Assembly: GCA_008931825.1 (NCBI GenBank)
Contig: QXVZ01015148.1
Span: 1 to 64,000 of the forward strand
DNA: 64,000 nucleotides
Direction: 5' to 3'
DNA from: Phallusia fumigata
Lineage: Eukaryota; Chordata; Ascidiacea; Phlebobranchia; Ascidiidae
In this document: positions 38,087-50,100 of the stretch, one piece after another
Numbering within the stretch: the stretch's first letter is position 1
Layout: the number at the start of each line of letters is the position of its first letter
The notes under the pieces: generated by a model
Databases searched by the model: none
What the model saw: the letters and a program-made list of their open reading frames with translations, nothing else
Told to the model about the DNA's origin: nothing
Translations under genes and position numbers: made by a program

Positions 38087-39932
38087 ACGCAAAACTTTTC
38101 AATTGGAAAGACCAACTAAAAAGGTGTTGGCTATCATAAAGCTAAAACTATGGTATTTTTTGGTTTGTTTCTTTGTGTACTTGTCTTTTACAATAAATTT
38201 GTGCAAAGTTAACTACTAGAAAACGACATCGCCAAAAAATGCAGTATACTTGACACAAATTTATTGTCAACAACGGACAAGTACAGAAAAAACAAAGCAA
38301 AAAAATAAAAATAGTAAGCAAAAGGGTCTAAAATGTGCCGAGAGTGTAGATCGAATAACAAAACAATAAAATCTGATGGAAGTCAAGCATTGGTTAAACA
38401 GTAAAATACGTAACTTCCCTTCACAAAAGGTCCTAGTTAAACCCACGTGCACCAAAAGTGACCTTGAATCGTCCAAATCGGTGAATAGACAAGGTCGAAT
38501 TGGCTGAAGTACGTGCAAGCCCCGGAGTTCGAGAAGTCAATGCAAGTAGGGGATGTCGAAAATGTTTGCCCTAATCCTTGTAAACCAGACGAAAGTAAAT
38601 AAATAGTCTTCCTAAGACGGCGCGATCAAACATTTTAAACCCCTTTGATGTTGCAAGGGGCCATTTTGACTGGCGATGTATGTTGGAACTAATCGTGTAT
38701 GTTTTTGTAGGAGAATTGAATGACGTAGTTCCTTGACCGCTATACTCACAACAGAGCTTCGTCAAATTGTGTTGACGTCGATAATTTGCATAAAATAGCA
38801 ATTGAAAAATACGTAAACAGTTCAAACAAAAATGCTAGTCCTAAACTGTAATATTTTAACCGAAAAATTTCAAACTTTTTTTGCAACCAAAAATGTCCTT
38901 TGCAGAAGATTCTCAACACGTATTTGAAGCGATTTGTTTCTTCCAGTTAAAAAAGATGACAGAACGCTGAGAACTAATTGGTTGCTACGCACAAAGCAAT
39001 GTTGCTGTAAAAAGTATTGAAGATTTAACAAAAACCTATCAAGTTTACAAACGCTTGTAACAAAATTACGGAAACAAACTTATTGCAACTAAACGAGTTG
39101 TTTATTACCACAAACCATTTCTGTTTCTAAAAACGCACAAACCAAAACGATACCGACTGACGGAAAAAAACATAAGCCATTTCCAAAAAGCAAAACTAAT
39201 CCAAAACTATACTACTAAAAATTTGCTGTTACCGACTAGCCCTACGCTAAAATCTCATCCCGTACTCGTATTCTTACCTTATATTGCGTGTTTCGTTTGG
39301 CTTTCTGAACAACAGCTACAATACTACATTGCGCCAAAGTGAATTTGTTACAAAACTACCAGTTTAAATCACTTCTACTTTTTGTACCTGAACAGTCCTG
39401 TAGGTGCTACCTTACATTATTTTGTTCAGCTACGACAAATTAAAGCACTTTTTCATCGAAATAACAAAAAAACGGGAATTGTACTTAAACATGGTAAATA
39501 TTACTACATTGCCAAGGGCATAATACCCAAAAAATCACCACGAAACCGCTTAATTACACTCAACAAAAATCTAGCACTGGAAATCCATAAGTCACCCCTG
39601 GCGCGATTATAAAACAAAACCTACCGCGGAACGGCTCTTGCTTCGAACGAACAGTGGCAGCTTCTGAGAGCCAGGCAACCGTCCAATAACCTCGTCGCCC
39701 CGCACAACTCGTAACACGGTGCTAACTAACTAGAGTCGCAGCAGGCAATGTGTCATACCGAGCTTCTGTATTTGCTCGCGACAGCCGAACACGTTAGGAA
39801 TCGCATTGTGGCGGTTTGCTCTGTTTGCCTTGGAATGCGTCGGGTAATAATGAGCCAGGACGACTTACAAACGCGGTGAGGGCATGTTAAGCACGACTAC
39901 TTTCGTGTCGTTGCTGGCTTTATGCATTACAG

Positions 39933-40195
39933 CAGTGTTTTCCAATCTGGGTGTCGCGGCAAACTGGGGTGCTCTTTGCACGTATCAGTGGTGCCGCGGC
40001 CAATTTACTAAAATTGTCTTTCCATTAAATGAAGTGATGGTAAATGATGATTGACTTGCTAGATACACCTTTATACCTTATGTATACACCGCAAAATGAT
40101 TAATTTTGCAATTGCCGTGCGAGGCGCTATGGGTGCCCGGATTCCTAAGTCTCAGCAAAAGGGTGCCGCAAAACAGAAAAGGATGGGAATTACTA
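39933..40195 (-). mobile_element. hAT-like MITE, second copy
   Basis: Reverse-complemented, it matches 29864-30164 through GCGGCACCCTTTT, GGGCACCCATAGCG and the final GGGTGTCGCGGC-like block. Ends read CAGTGTTTTCCAATC and, reverse-complemented, TAGTAATTCCCATCC. Flanking octamers CATTACAG and CATTGTAA agree at five positions and differ by transitions at the rest, as in an aged 8-bp duplication. No transposase is present. Confidence 0.55.
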
Positions 40196-40564
40196 CATTG
40201 TAATGTTAGTTTGTTTCCAGCAAAAGGCAATGAAAGAGAGCACACACAAAATATGGGATGAAATTTAAAACAAAGGGAACTGTTGAAGCCGATATAGGCG
40301 AAAATATATATATTTCTTTCACTTGTACCAACTGATTATGTCTTCATTCTCTCAAATTTCGAGCTTTTCAATGATTTGAACAGCGATAGTCGGTACCAAT
40401 AGCGGCTGTTGAAGGTTTAAATATTTCCAACTTAGCTTAAAATTAAAAAAAAAGTTGAAAAAAGTTTTCGAAACTTAAACAGTACAGTTTACCGTACAAA
40501 AAAGTAAATCTGTGCCAGATATTTACCAGATTTTCCATATCTATCTCTGGCGTTCATGTGCGTA

Positions 40565-40640
40565 GTCTACAAAAATCCTGCCTGTAATGGGATTCGAACC
40601 CCCGACAACAGCCCATCAGGGTTTCATCAACTATTATGTA
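40565..40640 (-). repeat. tRNA-like fragment
   Basis: On the minus strand GGGGGTTCGAATCCC makes a strong T-arm/B box. An A-box-like TGATGGGCTGTTG lies upstream but too close, and no anticodon arm or acceptor stem can be drawn. It is probably a tRNA-derived SINE remnant. Confidence 0.3.
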
Positions 40641-41144
40641 CTGCGACGTTTCAACAAAGTGTGAGAACATTGCAGTAGGTAAAAAACAAAGCTTCACAAA
40701 CTTTAAGAGTGATAATCAAAATTCACGTTTAATGAGGTAGTAGTTAAAGAGATTTTGAAATCAGCAATTTAAAAGGTCTATCATTAACGCCACTTGACAT
40801 TTATTCACCTTATGGAAGTTTTAAAAATGCTTTTGTCTGCTGCAAACTTCACCAACCGGTGGTCCAGGACTTGGAAACATTTCCGTCTATAACCCAAAAA
40901 ATCATCCAAGCAAAGCGGCCTGTACCTCAAATTTCGTTATTCCCATGTTTGGCAACGTAAGCGCTAAACAAGAGACCGACGTCTGTCAACAAATTTTGCG
41001 GGCGAACGAGCCGCGATTCGCCGCAGGTAGCGTCACCTGGTCTTGTAATGGGCTAATTACCGTTGGAGCGAAACGCATATGACGAGCCAGCAGACAGCTT
41101 CTGTTTTAGCAAATTAAAAGCTCAAACATTGCGGCCACTTGTTT

Positions 41145-41222
41145 TTAGGACCTTAATGATGATGGTTTCAGAAGCCGTCCAAAGCAAAGGGTCCCGGGTT
41201 CGATTTCCGTCGTGCCGCCTAC
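41145..41222 (+). repeat. tRNA-like fragment
   Basis: GGGTTCGATTTCC is a good B box, preceded by TGGTTTCAGAAGCCG, which loosely resembles an A box. The predicted stems are broken and the CCGCC end does not pair with the start. I read it as a tRNA-derived repeat, not a functional tRNA gene. Confidence 0.3.
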
Positions 41223-43154
41223 TTTTAAAACCTCACTTTTTTATTTCTGTTAACCTCGAAAATAATACAAAAATTTCATAAACGTTTTGCATAAATTTTT
41301 ATCGTCAAACTCCCATTTCAAACCAAATAACTAACTCTGCAAACCCACACAAAATGCCAACAACCTTCAAACAAAACAACATATCACTCAAAATTATCAA
41401 CCACGTTTCCACTTCGAACTTCCGACACTTATAAAACCTTTTCCAATGCGCGGGAAAAAACGCATCAATATGCGGCGGAAAATCGCTCACAGTCTCGACA
41501 TCGGCGTAAAAAGAGCAGCTCAGCAGCGAACACGCAATCTGTGTTTGTCTTGGCGCTAAGTGCCAGCAGTTTCCGTGGTTCTTCGCTTGCCTGTCGGTAA
41601 CCCGTCCAATTCAATTTGCGCGAGGCATTAAATAGCGGCGTGACGCTGCAAAGCGTTGAAGGCATGAAATTTTTTCCACAGATGATTTTTTTCTCCTGTT
41701 TTGGGGTCAAGGCATTTTGAAAGCTAGAACGGAGAAATCGTCAGCAGAATTCGATTAGGGTAGCTTCTTAAACAACTGTCTGGGACATAATCGAAAACTG
41801 TTAAATCGTATTCTCTTTGAAGGTACAAAATATTCGATCTTTTACAAAATATTCGACTCTATCACATGTTAAAACAGTTTTTAAATTCCATTGCAATTGA
41901 AGTCAAGATTGGGAGCCAAAATTCTTTTATTATGTTTAACCTCATAAAATCGGCCTTTAAAAAATTAAAAATTTTCAAACGTGCAACGACATCTTCTTGG
42001 AATGAGATTTAGAACTAGATAAAACGTAAACCACAAGAACCATGGATTTGTAAATTACCGGATAAACAAATTACGTTTACGACAAAAGTAAATCCACTTG
42101 GTTCAAAACGCTGAAATGACGTTTTTTAGTTACAAGTACAACTTTCATCGCCAAATTTACTTTCCAAAGCGATTCCTATCACTTATATTTGGAACATATA
42201 CAAAATACGTCGCAATAGATAAACAATTCATGTGGCGATTAATTTTTGGACAATTTTTTTTGCGGGCAGACAATGCAGACACTCAGTTAAAAAGGTTCGT
42301 TTATTAATATTTATTAATATTTTGACAGTTTGACCCCAATGTTATTGATCCCTCGAAAAACAAACCTTAGTCATCGTATGTTTATGTTGTAGCAATTTAC
42401 GCGATCGATTTCAACACTGTGTGACGTCATAAGAAACCCAAAGACGTCAAATGTGGTACCACGTGACCGGCAGTAGATACAAGGTTGTCGATCCAAGCAA
42501 AAGCCGGAGTGAATTTGCAAAATGGTCGCATGTATGTCGATGCTGATTTAGGCAGAAAACAACAAGCGTTTTATCTGTCACGTAACAGTCGACATAAACT
42601 GCTTGATCGGCAAAGAGCATAAAAAGCGCCGTCAAGCGAAAAAATAAGTGCAAATAACTTTCCGCTAGGTGTCGCTAACAGCTACTGACACTTCTTTCGA
42701 GTATTTGGGGCGATTGGCATTGTAACAAACTATAGAATATGCCATTCCTTAGAGACCCCAACACTAAACATATTCTGTACATGATCGGTTACGGCGAATA
42801 TATCTTAGAGAACCATGTTTTGACCAACGGTAAGAGAGAAGCAACGATTGGTAAACTATAATGTAAGATAGGTCAAATAACGTGCTCCAAAGACACAGGA
42901 CAAAATTATACCCAGTCTCCCTCAAAAGCATTCGTCCCTTCTGACTTTTGACTATGGGCCGTAAATGCGCCTTTACAAAAAAGTATGTGGTGTCCTTCTT
43001 TTTTTAACGCTCTTAAGCGCACTGCCTAATCGTTATTCTATTTTCGGCCGGGTTTTAAACGCAACGACCCCACGGTACGCACACAAACAAACGTCTAAAC
43101 CAACCACCTCAATCTTTACAACACAGCTGGAAGAAAAAGGATCGCAAGGCACTA

Positions 43155-43186
43155 TGACGTCACGCATTATTGACAGGGTGACGTCA
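43155..43186. promoter_or_regulatory. Pair of TGACGTCA palindromes
   Basis: TGACGTCA stands at 43155-43162 and 43179-43186, with a single site more at 42422-42429. This is the CREB/ATF-type palindrome seen also in Wnt intron 1. No adjacent gene start is identified, so a distal enhancer or a chance or repeat origin are both open. Confidence 0.3.
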
Positions 43187-44635
43187 TCCACGGGGTTACA
43201 CGCCATTAAAATGCCCGCATCCGGCGACAGAAGGAAAGAGCTCATTGTTTAGTCGCCAACACAGAGCTATGTAAATTGTGACGCTATAATGACGAATGGC
43301 ACTCGGGGTAACAATACGAATTCTCGAGGGCACGATCGTGAACCCGGCCTAACACTTTTCGGCTGTTTAGCGTCAAGTCGAAAGCCTGTTGACAGACGCT
43401 CCATTTGCGGCGCACACAACGCCACACTACCTGATGTAACACGACACCAAGCATAATAACGTCAGACTAAATCATATTTCTCACACAACCTGGCCTTTGT
43501 TAGCGACATGTGCACCTGGCAACCCATACGTGTTGTTTGTTGCAGACTTCAAGTTGTTGGAAAGGAATTTTAGTGCGGGTTTTCGGCGCTTTCGATTTTG
43601 GCTCTAAGAGCTCGGCTTCAGAAGACGTTGGAGTGTTTAGTGTTTGTGTTAAAGTTTCCGCTATTGTTACAGCATAGTTGTCGTGGTTTAGTGGTCGCTG
43701 GTCTTAACCGACCGACTTTCGCTAGTCCCGAAACACGTACCAAAACGACGCGGCCTATTGACCAATTACATGATTCCTTGACATCATGTGACTTTATGGT
43801 AAATATACGTCACGGGTTCTTTGCTAGACAGTTACAACTGCGTTGACTTAATGAAAGATACATTGGTTTAATAGGAAGATACAAGCCAGTACTTGTGTAT
43901 AAAACATATTCTACGTTTCGACAAACGCTAAACCGTGAATTGTATTGGCTTACACATTTTTATGTCTATCCTGGCCATCAAAACTAAGAAGCGTTAAATA
44001 TTTGTTTTTACCCACATAAAATCAGCAAAGTAACGTGGATGCAATGGTGAATATATTACAGTTAAAAAAAGTTTGTTTAACGTTTTTGGTAACGTAAATT
44101 TAGGCTGCTAAACAGACATGACTGTCACGATGACCTTACACATATTCCGCGGTTTGTTTTTAATCACTTTAATTGCAAAATTCATTTTAAACGTTGGTCG
44201 TGGGAGAAAGTATATTAACGAGTATACAGGATTAGCGCCATCCTTCTAGGCAAATGTCGGAGAATAAAGGGAACGGAGTACCTATAGCGCAAAAAAATGC
44301 TTTTCCTTGTTCTGTTGCTGCACAAACGCCCAGGAAATTTTAACCAGCCTCGGCTTTTTGCTAAAATGCAAAGTTCTGGGCTTTAGTGCCATCTAGCGGA
44401 ATAATAAACACTTGTTGGTCACGATTCACTGAAATTTACACTAAAACTTCGAATTTAATAAAAAACAAAAATAACAGCACAGTTACGTGTTCTTTTACTA
44501 TACGTGTTCTATAGAGGCGCTTTTCGCTTTAGTGATGAGATCCTGAACGCACACTTAGCCCTGAAATGGTTTAGTATTAAAAATAAGTTTAAAATCTAAT
44601 CTACATCTGTTCTGCGGTCAACGTCAAGTCACAAT

Positions 44636-44989
44636 CTAGAAATATGGTAAAAAGACAAATTGCTCCAAACCAGTTTCCAAAAGCTCCGAATCAAGCTCTG
44701 AATCTAACAGCTTTTCACACAAAACTGCAAACATTAAAGCGTTGACAACCGAAAAACAAAACAAAAAAAACATTGGAAACAAAGTGACCACGTGACCAGT
44801 GTGGAAACAAGTAGAGGTCTCATCATTTTGCACCTGTTTGTTGGTAAACATCTCAAGTGTCCAAAACTTGCGTGAACAATAGCGCTTAACAGCCAGTGTA
44901 AATTCGTCGTTTTCATCGAAGTACCTCAGGAAATTAGTGTCACTTTCGCCGTGTTTCTCACGCTGCAAGCCGGCAAATTCACATGGCAT
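44636..44989 (-). CDS. Hypothetical 117-codon open frame with one hydrophobic segment
   Basis: From the first ATG (44989) the frame encodes 117 aa. The N-terminal 60 residues are charged (FDENDEFTLAVKRYCSRKF). A strongly hydrophobic segment follows at about residues 67-91, and the tail is acidic (LLDSELDSELLETGLE). It could be a small single-pass membrane protein. No family is recognised, no flanking exon could be joined, and no expression signal is visible. A frame this long can also arise by chance in 64 kb, so the call is weak. Confidence 0.2.
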   Translation of the reverse strand: MPCEFAGLQREKHGESDTNFLRYFDENDEFTLAVKRYCSRKFWTLEMFTNKQVQNDETSTCFHTGHVVTLFPMFFLFCFSVVNALMFAVLCEKLLDSELDSELLETGLEQFVFLPYF

Positions 44990-45301
44990 TTTCCGTTCCC
45001 TGGCACTAGCCGACCCGTGACCACAGGCCAGCGCCAAATGACAAAAGTCACCTGTACCGACGCATATCCATTGTGAACCGCCGAATTCGCGAAGAGGTTG
45101 CGTTACATGGAGTGCCGGATTTAGACTTGGTAAATTTAGGATTAAAAAGTGTTTTCTTTAAGGCATACAGAAAAAATATATTGTCGATTTATGGCAGTTT
45201 TTTCTTCGGAGAATCTTGATCTGTTCGATACCTGTCACGTAAGATTGCGATTCGGTTTGTAATGATTGCTTACTTAAAACATCAAAAATATGATAAGCTA
45301 G

Positions 45302-45392
45302 CATTTCGCCAAATGGTCTAAGGTGCTCGACGAATTAAACATAAAAACACGCAAAGATCGCGGGTTCGAACCCCACGGAAAGAATGCTGATT
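45302..45392 (+). repeat. tRNA-Leu/Ser-like pseudogene or SINE head
   Basis: GCATTT at the start can pair (one G-T) with GAATGC at the end, TGGTCTAAGGTGCTCG resembles the D-arm region of a type II tRNA, and GGGTTCGAACCCC is a B box. The anticodon region is replaced by an A-rich stretch without a stem, and the T stem has a mismatch. It is most likely a decayed tRNA copy. Confidence 0.35.
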
Positions 45393-47191
45393 TTTCGTTG
45401 TCAAGCCAGATAAACCCGCAAAATTATATACTTTTGTAAGTAAGCCGTCTTCTTACAAGTTCGTCCTATATACTACATTCCAAAGAAAACTAAAACTAAA
45501 TAGGGTAGCGTTATCAACCTTTATCGAATTACCCTAAATTTGCCAACCTTCTAAATCTGATTGAAACCTCTTAAGGGCTTTAACATTCTTATATATGTAT
45601 CATGTAGAGGAAAAACGCAAAATCGGAACCAAACAAAACCCGCAGAACCGCATTGTCTCAGCAAGCGTCGAAAGTGTTTTCGCAGACGGGTCTATCCGGA
45701 TGACCCCGCGTCACGGGTCACTGCACATTACCCAACAACACACAAACAGTGCAAAGACATGTTCTGAAAGGGCGCACCGTACGCAGGATGTTGTGTTTAA
45801 GGTTCAGTCATTGCCAAGGCGCAGCGCTACGTATTAAAGGGGCCAAGGATGAGAAACTATGGGAAAAAAACTGTTTTCTCAAGCCCGAAATGTGTGATGA
45901 TATATTGGCTATTAGGACGTGGCCGCAGAGAATACCTGATAGCTTAAACTCATAACATAGGGTTGGTTTTCCGAACTGCAGTGCTCTGTATGTATCTGTT
46001 ACGTCACTGCACAAAGTTAGTTGGATTTTTGTTGTTTTATTCGCAGTTTTCCATCCGTTATTATTAGTTGATATTTTTTTGTTTTCTTAATGTTGTTGAT
46101 TTTAACTGAGTATCCTCCTACGCCCTACGGTTACGTGACAATTTATCCCCACATTTTTTTGAGACAATAATCCCGCAAAACTGTTGCAAACTGACGATTT
46201 CATATATTTTAACCGCCTGTCCACTTTACGAGCTAATCAAGGCCGTTTTTGTGCATGTTTACAAGCGTAACGGTTTGGTCAACTCTCAAGGCATGTCAGA
46301 ACTCCTGCCTTCCTATGTGGAACGCTAATCAATTTATTTTTATATTGAGAACCTCTGCTAAATACAGATTTACTGTGTGGTTTTCAAGAAAATATAAAAC
46401 TAGTAAACAATTTACGTTACATTATAACTTTGTGGTCATCAATGCCTGCAAACTACAGGTCCTCAAAAGTGGAGAACAAATATGGTAAAAAACGTTACTT
46501 TGAACTTGTAGAATGCGGCGTTGTCTACTATCCGCTTTCTCGGCCCTTGTCATCGATGAAATGTATCAGACAACTTCCATCGGAATCTGACCACAACGAC
46601 ACCATTGAATGTTTTCCAACGTATCTTTATTATTGCACCAGGCGACTAAAAATCCTAACCGATAAAATTCCGTTGAAACAAAATACCGTAAAACATCTAA
46701 ATACAAGAAATGCATCACCAGTAATTAGTTATCATTGCTAATAAAGTAGAGATTGTAACCAGAGGACGAGTACCCGTAAGGGGCATGAGATCAGTTTTAA
46801 GGGGATGCTGAGTTGGGCCAGTTATGTGGACACTATATTACATCGAGACAATTCGAAAAAAATTGTTTGAGATTTAAACATGGGAACAATAATTACTTTC
46901 TGAAAATACATGAGGGTGATTTACAAAAAAACTATTTCTTAGACAGTCACCATGCAAATTATATTTTACAAGTTTGCTGCCCATAATACATGCAGACTCT
47001 GTTGCGCACAGGCAGTAGTATCGAAGTACAAGTAGCCATTGGTTACATCATTAAAACGCCACGCAACACTAAACCTTTAACGTCACAACTGATCATCAGC
47101 AAATGCAGTTCGCAACAAGACGCTTAAAAAAACTCGTAAAGAAACCAAAAATTCGTAACAAGAAAACGAACCAACCTCAGATGTCATGACG

Positions 47192-50100
47192 TCATCGGGG
47201 CTTGGGAAAGAAACGGATGAAGACGATCATGAACATGAATGTGGCGCAAACTACGGCGAGAGCTATCCAAAGCCACCAGTTTGTTCCCTTCTGGAGGTGA
47301 GTTTCAAGTCGGGTTGATTCGTGCTTCAGTTGTCCGAGGTTTTTGTCCGTTTTTTTCGTGGACTCTTCCAGAACCTGAAAAGTGAATGCAGTTTTGTTCT
47401 TAATATGACTTCGTTTACGCCAGGGCTTCTCAAACTTCTTGGTTTGCGACCCTTTTTGATTTTTTTTGCGACCCTTAACGCAGCTCAAAACATACCATTT
47501 GTAAAAAGAGTACTACTTCAAAACAAAATCAAATATTAATTTATGTTGCGCAGTTTCAACATGACAATGTTAGAAAACTTCAAACATTAAACCAGGGTAA
47601 AAGCTCAAAAACAGCGATTACGAGCATTTGTGGGACCCAAAAAAATCGTGGCGCGACCCCTAGTTTGGAAAGCTTTGGTTTACGCGATATATATGACCAA
47701 GTCTTACTAAATCAAAGGTTTCAAATCGATCGCGTCATAACCTAATGACGTCACCATCAGGAGTTTTAGCAACATTTCTTAGTTTCCATTTTTGTTGTAG
47801 TCGAGGCAATGCACACCGTGGGTTTAAATGCCCACGGTGAAAAACACCAGTAAACCAGTAAACGTTTTTTTTTACCAATGGCAACGGAAAATATAGGAAA
47901 CGCATCTTAAAGAACAGACGGAATTTTGCGATTAAGCCATCACATACATAGAGTTTAAGTTTGCGTGGGTATTTTCTACCCCAACTATCTCATTTCATGG
48001 GCGTAGCCAAATGGGGAGGGCCGTGCCCGCCCTCCAGAAAATTTCTAAATTGTATATCAAGGTATAGGTTACCCTTGAAAAAAATTCTTAAGTTGTACGT
48101 TATGTAGGCTACCCTTGTAAATATTTGGCCACAAATTTTGGCCTGGTCACGCTGTTGTCTACGCCTAACGGCACATTGTCTTTGGGTCATCCAAAGTCTA
48201 CATTCCAACATTTCCCAAGAAAGAATTCGTCGCATCGCCAGTGTTTCCCCTTTATAGCGGATACATGCCTTACGCAAGTGCAACGTTTGAATTATTTTTC
48301 ACCTAATTCGCCAATCTTTTCAGTGTCTAAAAATGCTGCATTTTGCATGGTATTTAGCTTAAAAGGTTTAAATGCCCACGGTAAAATACATCAGTAAAAG
48401 ATTTTTTTCACCAACGGCAACGGAAAATCCGAAACGCACTTTAAAAGCAGATCATGGGATTAGGCCATGGCAAAGAGTTTGAGTGTGTGTTTTCTAACCC
48501 AACTACCAAACTACCTTACGCGAAAAAGCGCATTGTTTTTGGGACATCCAAAGTCTACCTCCAAACAGTTCCTGAAAAAAAAAAATTCGTCAAACTGCTG
48601 GTGTTTCCCCTTTGAAGCGGAAAAAATGGATGCCACAGTTGGTGGGTCGAGGTTGAACGCGCTGCCATTCGACAATCTTTTCGCTGTTTGAGCATGCTTT
48701 ATGTTTTTTCAAAAAATGCTGGATTTTTGTATGGTTTGTGGCTTGAGCACACCTAATCGGCATCGCACCTTCATGTCGTCTTTGATTAATCTTCCTGCAA
48801 TCTGGGTGTTGTCCTTCAAATGACGCGCCATCTTGACCATCTCGTTGGCAAGCTGTTCGTGCGTCTCATGTTGATGTGCGATGTTTTCTTCGATTTCCTG
48901 TGAAGCGGTCCGGGCCTCAACCCTGAAGAATACGTAAGAATAACGTCGGATGGACAAACGAACAGGAATTTCTTCTTCAAATTGATAGTACTTACGGACG
49001 ATGCCTCAGTTCCATGTCAGGAGTAGAATCTGTGGACTAAGGCGATATCTTCATTAGTCAGTGTTGTACTAGACCAGGGTCCACAACCCAAAAAATTAAG
49101 AAACTAATTTATGCACAACTACAGTACATGCAAAACAAGTGTGGTGACGTTATAGATAAGCTGACAAAAAACGTGGATGAAATTGTTTCAAGTTTTTGTG
49201 CGAACATGTTAAGGATGGCAACTTTGATAAAGTTATCTATTTTATGTTTTAAAACAATCTATTTAAAAAATTTAGTATCACCAGTGTCCTTATTAGGTTT
49301 GCTTGTAACTGTGGTTTAGGAAAGGTCAAAGTTACTAAAATCTTGTTAAAGCCCAATCAAAAGAAAGGTTGATTTATGAAATAACTGAAGAAATAAATCC
49401 CAATGGCTGCATGTCAAATGGTCATCAGACGATCCCAGGTTTTAAAAAAATTACCTTCGAAAATAGCTCTTCCTTCATTTCTCTGCTTTTTATGAAAGAA
49501 TCCACTTGTTTTTTAGCCTTTTCTAAAAAATATATTCACGGTTAAAAATATTAAATCACAGGACTTTTTTAACTCATGGTATAAGAAACCTTGCTTATGA
49601 AGTGTGTCAGTGTCGTCTGATGCTCGATTTATTTCGTTGACTTTGTTTTCAATCTCCACTGACTGTAAATTACATCATTTCAAAATCAAAATGTTTGTAC
49701 AATGAAAGTATGGATAAAAAACTGCTTCAAAACTATTTAAGTTTCTGAGAAACTACCATATTTTTATTCATAAATCCAATCGATATTTAACAGTATCAAA
49801 TATATTTGTTAAAGCAAACTTATTACTGTGTTTTTAGCTTGAAGGAAATCTTTTAAATCAGAGATTTTGTCTTCGTATTTGTCCATTGTTTCAGCAGGTA
49901 TTCTGAAAAAAGGAACTTTTTAGCATAAATAATAACATAAATAGGACATGCTATTGTTGAAAACACGTTAAAATTTGTGTCCAAGTTTAGATATACTTAC
50001 CCATGTTCGGTTTCCCTCAAATCTGAAAGATTGTCTTCCAATGCCTGAATATACTAAAAAAAACATAATTATCAAAATATGTGCCAATTTTCACACTTGA

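Larger units (their letters stand above)
35133..47191. other. Gene-poor 12-kb region upstream of Wnt
   Basis: No gene with recognisable homology was found between the Wnt start and the USE1 stop. The region holds several small repeats (listed separately), tRNA-like fragments near 40565-40640, 41145-41222 and 45302-45392, and paired TGACGTCA sites at 43155-43186. It also has two weak coding candidates (36179-36343 and 44636-44989). Wnt exon 1 is preceded on the minus strand by a pyrimidine-rich stretch ending TTGCAG at about 35165. The mRNA may therefore have an upstream 5' UTR exon in this region, or be trans-spliced. Confidence 0.4.

Noticed and set aside
39382-39612. Lysine-rich plus-strand open frame
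   Set aside because: It lacks an ATG start, has no recognised domain and sits in AT-rich sequence where Lys/Asn/Ile codons are expected by chance.
43685-43745. tRNA-like sequence with GTGGTTTAGTGGTCGC
   Set aside because: The A-box-like start is attractive, but the B-box region GACTTTCGCTAGTC does not fit the consensus and no cloverleaf can be drawn.
45302-45392. Functional tRNA gene
   Set aside because: A B box and some D-arm similarity are present, but there is no anticodon stem and the T stem is mismatched; kept only as a tRNA-like repeat.
46442-46741. 99-codon plus-strand open frame
   Set aside because: Basic, low-complexity composition without a recognised domain; no splice partner; likely chance.
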